Assembly (NCBI GenBank): GCA_020638595.1 | Contig: JACKIG010000019.1 | Coordinates: 1-63,841, forward strand | Direction: 5' to 3' | Length of the DNA: 63,841 bases | Origin: Rhodospirillaceae bacterium | GTDB taxonomy: Bacteria > Pseudomonadota > Alphaproteobacteria > DSM-16000 > Inquilinaceae | Shown: positions 59,468 to 63,841 of the stretch, piece after piece | Position numbering within the stretch: position 1 is the first letter of the stretch | Layout: each line of letters starts with the position of its first letter | Position numbers and translations under genes: made by a program | Notes under the pieces: generated by a model | Told to the model about the DNA's origin: nothing | Databases searched by the model: none | Seen by the model: only the letters and a program-made list of their open reading frames with translations

Positions 59468-60469
59468 CTGAGCGACGCGCGCGAGATCTACCGCCAATCC
59501 CTGGTGTGGGATGACCATTGCGGCTTCGAGCTGGAACCCGCTGCACCGCTGGAGCCGCTGCTGCGCCCCTGGCGCGATGCCGGGGTCGGCTATCTGTCGA
59601 TCAACGTCTCTTTCGACCCCCGGCCGTGGACCCGCGCCGTCGAGAACATCGCAGCCCTGCGGCGCCGCCTGGCCGACGAAGCGCCGTGGTGCCGGCTGGT
59701 CGCCACGGTGGCGGAGATCGACCGCGCGCGGGCCGACGGCAAGATGGCGGTGACGTTCGACATCGAGGGGATGAATGCGCTCGACGGCCGGCTGGAGATG
59801 GTTCAGCTCTACTACGACCTCGGCGTGCGCCACATGCTGTTCGCCTACAACCGCAACAACCTCGCCGGCTCCGGCTGCCATGACGAGGATACCGGGCTGA
59901 CGGCATTCGGGCGCCGCGTGATCGACGAGATGAACCGTGTCGGCATGGTCGTGGACTGCACCCATACCGGCCTGCGCACCACGCTGGAGGCGATGGACCG
60001 GTCCAGCCGGCCGGTGATCTTCTCCCACGCCAACGCCCGTGCGCTGGTGGACCACGCCCGCAACATCACCGACGCGCAGATCCGCGCCTGTGCCGCCACG
60101 GGCGGCGTGGTCGGCGTCAACGGCGTCAACCTGTTCCTGGGCGAAGAGGTGCCGACCCCCGCTGCCGTTGCCCGCCACGCCGCCCATATCGCGGGGCTGG
60201 TTGGGGCGGCGCATGTGGGGATCAGCCTCGACTTCGCGCCCGATGACGCCGAGGCCGACGCCGGCAGCCCGACCATGGCCGAAACGGTGGCCCGCGACCC
60301 GCATTACTGGCCGAAGGACGCCGGCTATGACCGTCCGGTGCGGTTCCTGGATGTCCGCCGCCTGCCGGAAGTGGCGGAAGAACTGGCGGCGACCGGGTTC
60401 AGCGGGCCGGAGATCGCCGGCATCCTGGGCGGCAACTTCCGCCGCGTGGCCGAGGCAGTGTGGCGGTAG
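59468..60469 (+). CDS. Peptidase M19-family (membrane-dipeptidase-like) protein with apparent CTG start
   Basis: 333 residues if read from CTG 59468, which follows GGAGG (59455-59459) by eight bases; no ATG, GTG or TTG occurs in frame nearby except GTG inside QSLVWDDH. The M19 barrel is evident: AVTFDIEGMNALDGRLEMVQ with the bridging Glu, YYDLGVRHMLFAYNRNN, VGMVVDCTHTGLRTTLEAM with His, VIFSHANARAL with His, and HVGISLDFAPDD with the catalytic Asp. The N-terminal metal motif, H-x-D in classical renal-type dipeptidases, is DDHCGF here, so the second ligand is missing, as seen in one proteobacterial subfamily. It probably cleaves D- or L-dipeptides or a related amide in the cytoplasm. Confidence 0.85.
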   Translation: MSDAREIYRQSLVWDDHCGFELEPAAPLEPLLRPWRDAGVGYLSINVSFDPRPWTRAVENIAALRRRLADEAPWCRLVATVAEIDRARADGKMAVTFDIEGMNALDGRLEMVQLYYDLGVRHMLFAYNRNNLAGSGCHDEDTGLTAFGRRVIDEMNRVGMVVDCTHTGLRTTLEAMDRSSRPVIFSHANARALVDHARNITDAQIRACAATGGVVGVNGVNLFLGEEVPTPAAVARHAAHIAGLVGAAHVGISLDFAPDDAEADAGSPTMAETVARDPHYWPKDAGYDRPVRFLDVRRLPEVAEELAATGFSGPEIAGILGGNFRRVAEAVWR

Positions 60470-60478
60470 CCCGCGGCC

Positions 60479-62596
60479 TCAGACCGACTGGCGGCCGTGC
60501 GGTGCAGGCGGTTTCAGCACGAAGCTTGCCAGCTTGCGGTCGGATTCGGCGATGTGGTGGATCAGCCAGTCGCGCAGGAAATTCATCACGTCGATGGTCA
60601 GCGCGGTTTCGCCCCTGGCGAAACGGGCCTGGAAGTCCGTCAGCTTGGCCAGCAGGTCCCGGTGCATGGCCTTGTGTTCGGCCAGATCCGGATAGCTGAA
60701 CGTCCGCATGATCTCTTCCTCCCGGCCGAAATGCGATGCGGTGTAGTCGGCCAGGTCCTGCATCACGCCGGCGATTTCCGTATCCGCCTTGCCGTCGATC
60801 ATGGCCTGGTTCAGGTGGTTGACCAGCTGGATCAGCCGCTGGTGGTCCCCGTCGATCCGGTCGTGACCGACGCTGAACCGGTCGCTCCAGGTGATGAACT
60901 CCTCCCCCTCGCCGCGCAGCTTGCGGATGAAGGACGACAGCTCCGTCGTCAGGGTTTCGGTCAGGCGCGTCACCTCGCGGATGGCGCCGCGCATGGCTTC
61001 GGCTTCCGCAAGCGACCGGCCCGTGGCCTCGCGGACCTCGCCGATGCGCTGGACGGCCTGCCCGGTGCTGTCGCCCGTGCGCCCGACGGTCGACGCGATG
61101 CGCGCGGTTGACGCGGCCTGCCGGCCGATCGCCTCGCCGATGCGGGCGGAGGTCTGGTCGACCCGGGCGATGATGTCCTGCACGCCCAGGACGGCGCGGG
61201 CGGTCTGCTGCGTCAGCCCCCGGACCTCGTCGACCTGGGCGCGGATCGTCTCGGTGGCCTTGGCGGTCTGGCTGGCCAGGATCTTGACCTCGCCGGCGAC
61301 CACGGCGAAGCCGCGGCCGGATTCGCCGGCGCGGGCGGCCTCGATCGTGGCGTTGAGCGCCAGAAGATTGGTCTGGCCTGCGATCGTCTCGATCAGGTCG
61401 ACGATCTCGCCGATCCGGTCGGCCGCTGCCGTCAGGGCGTCGACCGAAGCGCCCACCGACCGCGCGGCATCCACCGCCTCACCGGCGATGGCGGAGCTGG
61501 CGTCGGCTTCCGACGCGATCTCGTCGGCCGCCCGGTCCAGCTCCGTGGTCGCCTGGCTGCATTCCTCCACGTCGCCGCGCACCGTATCCATGGCCGCCTC
61601 GACCGATTCGGTCCGCTCGACCGTGCCCCGGCCCACCTGGGCAATGCCGCCCAGCGCGTCTTCCACCCGGCCGACCGATCGGGAGACGCCGACCGCGATG
61701 CTGGCGACCTCGCTTTCCAGCGTATCGGCAAGCTGGTAGAGGGCGGCCTTGCGCTCCTCCCGCGCCCGGGCATCGGCCTTGGCGCGCGCCTGCTCCGCCT
61801 CGTTCAGCTCGATGGCGTTGCTGCGGAACACCTCGATGGATCGCGCCATCTTGCCCAGCTCGTCATGCCGCCCCGTGTCGGGGATGGAAATGCCGAGATG
61901 GCCCGTCGCCAGGCGCTCCATCGTCGCCGTCACCCTGCGGATCGGGCCCAACAGGCCGCGTGCCACCAGCACCATCGCGCCGACCAGGACGGCCAGGATC
62001 ACCGCGGCGGCAATCCCGATCTTCCGCAGGTCGTCCCGGAACGCCTCGCGCAGGTCGTCGACATAGGCACCCGTCCCGATGACCCAGTCCCAGGGCTGGA
62101 ACCACTGCACGAAGGACAGTTTCGGTTGCGGTTCGCCCCCCTCCACCTGCGGCCATTCATAGCCCAGGAACCCCTGCCCCTCGGTGCGGGCGATCGTCAC
62201 CAGCTGTTCCACGAAGCGGGTGCCGTTGGGGTCGGTGGCACCCATCAGGTTGCGGCCTTCCAGGCCCGGGTCCAGGCCCATGACCACCGAGTCGCCCTCG
62301 CCGTCGACCACGAAGAAGTAGCCATCGTTGGAATAGCGAATATCGCGCAGGGCATCCCGCGCCGCCTCCCGTCCCTCCTCCTCCGACAGCTCTCCGCTTC
62401 CCACGCGATCGTGGATGGCCTGGACGATGGATGTGCCGGCATTGACCAGTTCGATCAGGCGCTCACGCCGGTCGGCAAGGATGCGCTCGCGCGAATCGAC
62501 CACGGCCATGGCAACCAGGGCGACCAGCCCCGATGCCGACACCAGGCCGATCAGGACGAGACGGCCGGACACGCTTCTCCAGAACTGTAGCCTCAT
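60479..62596 (-). CDS. Chemoreceptor with sCache sensor and C-terminal hemerythrin domain
   Basis: 705 residues from ATG 62596. A membrane segment (about 12-32) leads to a single-Cache (sCache_2) sensor, DIRYSNDGYFFVVDGEGDSV, FLGYEWPQVEGGEPQPKLSF and WVIGTGAYVDDL. A second membrane segment (about 193-215) and HAMP follow, then the methyl-accepting domain with tip GQTNLLALNATIEAARAGES and GRGFAVVAGEVKILA. The last ~135 residues are a bacteriohemerythrin: VGHDRIDGDHQRLIQLVNHL, HFGREEEIMRTF, HKAMHRDLL and LRDWLIHHIAESDRKL, providing the His, Glu and Asp ligands of a di-iron oxygen-binding site. It likely senses a carboxylate outside and oxygen or redox inside. Confidence 0.93.
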   Translation of the reverse strand: MRLQFWRSVSGRLVLIGLVSASGLVALVAMAVVDSRERILADRRERLIELVNAGTSIVQAIHDRVGSGELSEEEGREAARDALRDIRYSNDGYFFVVDGEGDSVVMGLDPGLEGRNLMGATDPNGTRFVEQLVTIARTEGQGFLGYEWPQVEGGEPQPKLSFVQWFQPWDWVIGTGAYVDDLREAFRDDLRKIGIAAAVILAVLVGAMVLVARGLLGPIRRVTATMERLATGHLGISIPDTGRHDELGKMARSIEVFRSNAIELNEAEQARAKADARAREERKAALYQLADTLESEVASIAVGVSRSVGRVEDALGGIAQVGRGTVERTESVEAAMDTVRGDVEECSQATTELDRAADEIASEADASSAIAGEAVDAARSVGASVDALTAAADRIGEIVDLIETIAGQTNLLALNATIEAARAGESGRGFAVVAGEVKILASQTAKATETIRAQVDEVRGLTQQTARAVLGVQDIIARVDQTSARIGEAIGRQAASTARIASTVGRTGDSTGQAVQRIGEVREATGRSLAEAEAMRGAIREVTRLTETLTTELSSFIRKLRGEGEEFITWSDRFSVGHDRIDGDHQRLIQLVNHLNQAMIDGKADTEIAGVMQDLADYTASHFGREEEIMRTFSYPDLAEHKAMHRDLLAKLTDFQARFARGETALTIDVMNFLRDWLIHHIAESDRKLASFVLKPPAPHGRQSV

Positions 62597-62867
62597 CGCC
62601 GGATATCCTTGCCTCTGCGGAAATGGAAGTGCGGGAAAGGCCCGCCCCGGCGCACGTCCAATAACCCCGATGGCGGCATGGATTTGTGCCGAATGCTTAT
62701 TGTTAAGTGTGCTTTGGTGAAATTTCCGTTAATTGGAACCTTCCCGAGGTTCGCACATGCTGTTTGCTATGCGTGTCGCCGTCATGCAGTGAAAACGAGA
62801 AAGACTATATATTGATCATTCTCGATAGTAGCCGTTTGCCGGCACCGTCCACCCGCCCCGGCCGGTG
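62597..62867. promoter_or_regulatory. AT-rich upstream region of the chemoreceptor gene
   Basis: 271 bases without a credible gene, distinctly more AT-rich than the surroundings around 62690-62830. CGAGAA and TTCTCG around 62798-62826 can pair over a long loop. This is the likely promoter region for the minus-strand chemoreceptor and the terminator region of the flavoenzyme gene. No consensus hexamers stand out. Confidence 0.35.
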
Positions 62868-63841
62868 TCAGGTCAGGGCCGGCAATTCGCGGCGGTAAAG
62901 TTCGGCGTCCACGGCGGCCGGATCCGCCTGGAAATGGCGTGCCGCGGCGTGGCCCGAATAGACGGCCGCGGCGATCAGCCCGGGGGCCAAGGCATCGCCG
63001 ATGACGTGGAGCGTCGCGATGCCGGCGTCCGCCAGCCGCCCGGGCTCGGCACGCAGCAACCGGGCCAGCGCGTCGTCGGGCTGCCGTTCCGTCACCGTCA
63101 GGACCGCATCACAGGCGGTCTCGATGGTGCGGCCGGTATAGACGCAGTCCAGCACCGCCCGGCCCCCGTCGACGCGGGCGAGCCCGCGGGCGGTGACGAT
63201 CTCCACCCCCAGTTCCAGAAGCCGGCGCTGGATGCGCTTCTGTTCCAGCGTGTTGGCCGTCCAGGCCGATACCTCCGCCGCCGGGGTCACGAGCACGACG
63301 TCATGGCCGGCGGCCTTGACCGCTTCGGCCAGCACGCCGCCCAGATAGGCATGGTCGTCGTCATAGACCAGCACCCGGCCGTGCGGCATGCGGCCGGCCA
63401 GGATGTCGTCCGGGGTGAACGCACCCTCCAGCCCCGGGGCCGGCCGGCGCAGGCGGCGCCCGATGCCGTCGGCGCGCCAGGTGGCCCCGGTGGCGAGGAA
63501 GACATGGGCGAAGCCGAAGCCCAGGACGTCGTCGGCGGACAGCAGGCTGTCGCGGTAGATCTCGACATTGCCCATCTGCCGCAGGGCCTGCACGCGGTAG
63601 TCGGCGACGCGCTTCCAGCTGGCCAGCCCCGGCAGCCTGGCCTCGGCCAGCGCACGGCCGCCCAGCTCGCGGCCCGCCTCGGCCAGCGTCACCGGATAGC
63701 CGCGGCGTGCCAGGTGCAGGGCGCATTCCAGGCCGGCGGGGCCGGCACCGACCACCAGCACCGGGTCGCCCGATGCCCGCGCGGCCGCCCGTTCGGGGTG
63801 CCAGCCGCGGCGCCACTCCTCGCCCATGGTCGGGTTCTGGG
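62868..63841 (-). CDS. C-terminal part of a trimethylamine-dehydrogenase-like flavoenzyme (5' truncated by window edge)
   Basis: The frame is open to the window edge, so only the C-terminal ~324 residues are seen; the first Met (63827) is internal, because the preceding residues read Q-N-P-T. The segment NPTMGEEWRRGWHPE is characteristic of the TMADH/dimethylamine dehydrogenase branch of the old-yellow-enzyme family, just after its iron-sulfur cluster region. The visible part has the dinucleotide fold VLVVGAGPAGLECALHLARR, ELGGRALAEARLPGLASWKR, a second nucleotide domain (HGRVLVYDDDHAYLGGVLAE) and the C-terminal HVIGDALAPGLIAAAVYSGH. It probably demethylates a methylated amine or betaine. The substrate depends on the missing N-terminal barrel. 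Confidence 0.85.
   Translation of the reverse strand, partial: QNPTMGEEWRRGWHPERAAARASGDPVLVVGAGPAGLECALHLARRGYPVTLAEAGRELGGRALAEARLPGLASWKRVADYRVQALRQMGNVEIYRDSLLSADDVLGFGFAHVFLATGATWRADGIGRRLRRPAPGLEGAFTPDDILAGRMPHGRVLVYDDDHAYLGGVLAEAVKAAGHDVVLVTPAAEVSAWTANTLEQKRIQRRLLELGVEIVTARGLARVDGGRAVLDCVYTGRTIETACDAVLTVTERQPDDALARLLRAEPGRLADAGIATLHVIGDALAPGLIAAAVYSGHAAARHFQADPAAVDAELYRRELPALT

Overview
The window is very GC-rich (clearly above 60% by eye), densely coded and has short intergenic gaps, many ATGA/GTGA stop-start overlaps and GTG/TTG starts. The gene content (PhaR next to a PhaC-like synthase, metX-metW, gloB, the rsmI-yraN-BON-lipoprotein-gshB block, DUF1127 genes beside a GcvA-like LysR regulator) points to an alphaproteobacterium, most likely of the Rhodospirillales/Azospirillales type. 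No rRNA, tRNA, CRISPR array or intact insertion sequence was seen.

Layout. 1-8.7 kb: a minus-strand operon for a surface glycan or glycolipid (dolichol-phosphate-mannose-synthase-like GT2, flippase-like membrane protein, a GT2 + pyruvyltransferase fusion, a B12-type radical SAM enzyme, a GT-C membrane glycosyltransferase). 8.9-14.5 kb: a SnoaL-like protein, then a striking divergent pair of secreted proteins: a caspase-fold protein whose catalytic Cys is Trp and which carries four Cys-rich repeats, and a formylglycine-generating-enzyme-like protein without the catalytic Cys pair. 14.7-18.2 kb: polyhydroxybutyrate-related genes (3-hydroxybutyryl-CoA dehydrogenase, PhaC-like hydrolase overlapping a small helical protein, PhaR). 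18.3-20.3 kb: translationally coupled AhpD-like, Nudix and tartrate/D-malate dehydrogenase genes. 20.37-20.63 kb: an extended -10 promoter, a leader able to form two mutually exclusive strong folds (one hiding the ribosome-binding site), and a tiny His-rich membrane protein; this is the best candidate for an undescribed regulatory element here.

20.6-28.4 kb: RNA methyltransferase, asparaginase, SAM methyltransferase, DUF1127/LysR divergent pair, adenosine kinase, DUF6134/HAD pair, DMT transporter. 28.7-42.3 kb: two sensor histidine kinases, a chemoreceptor, cupin, gloB, methyltransferase, metW/metX, glgE. 42.3-45.16 kb is unlike the rest: remnants of at least four genes, including a recognisable divergent Lrp/AsnC regulator and LysE exporter, all broken by many frame changes, ending in short direct and tandem repeats. 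This is either a decayed accessory island or a poorly polished stretch of assembly.

45.2-63.8 kb: class A penicillin-binding protein and its lipoprotein activator-like neighbour, rsmI-yraN-BON lipoprotein-SirB1-gshB, a secreted unknown, a periplasmic 5'-nucleotidase, a ferredoxin-ferritin fusion, an ArsR-type regulator, a second DUF1127 protein, a secreted repeat protein, a small membrane protein, an M19 dipeptidase apparently starting at CTG, a chemoreceptor with a C-terminal hemerythrin domain, and the C-terminal part of a trimethylamine-dehydrogenase-like flavoenzyme running off the window.
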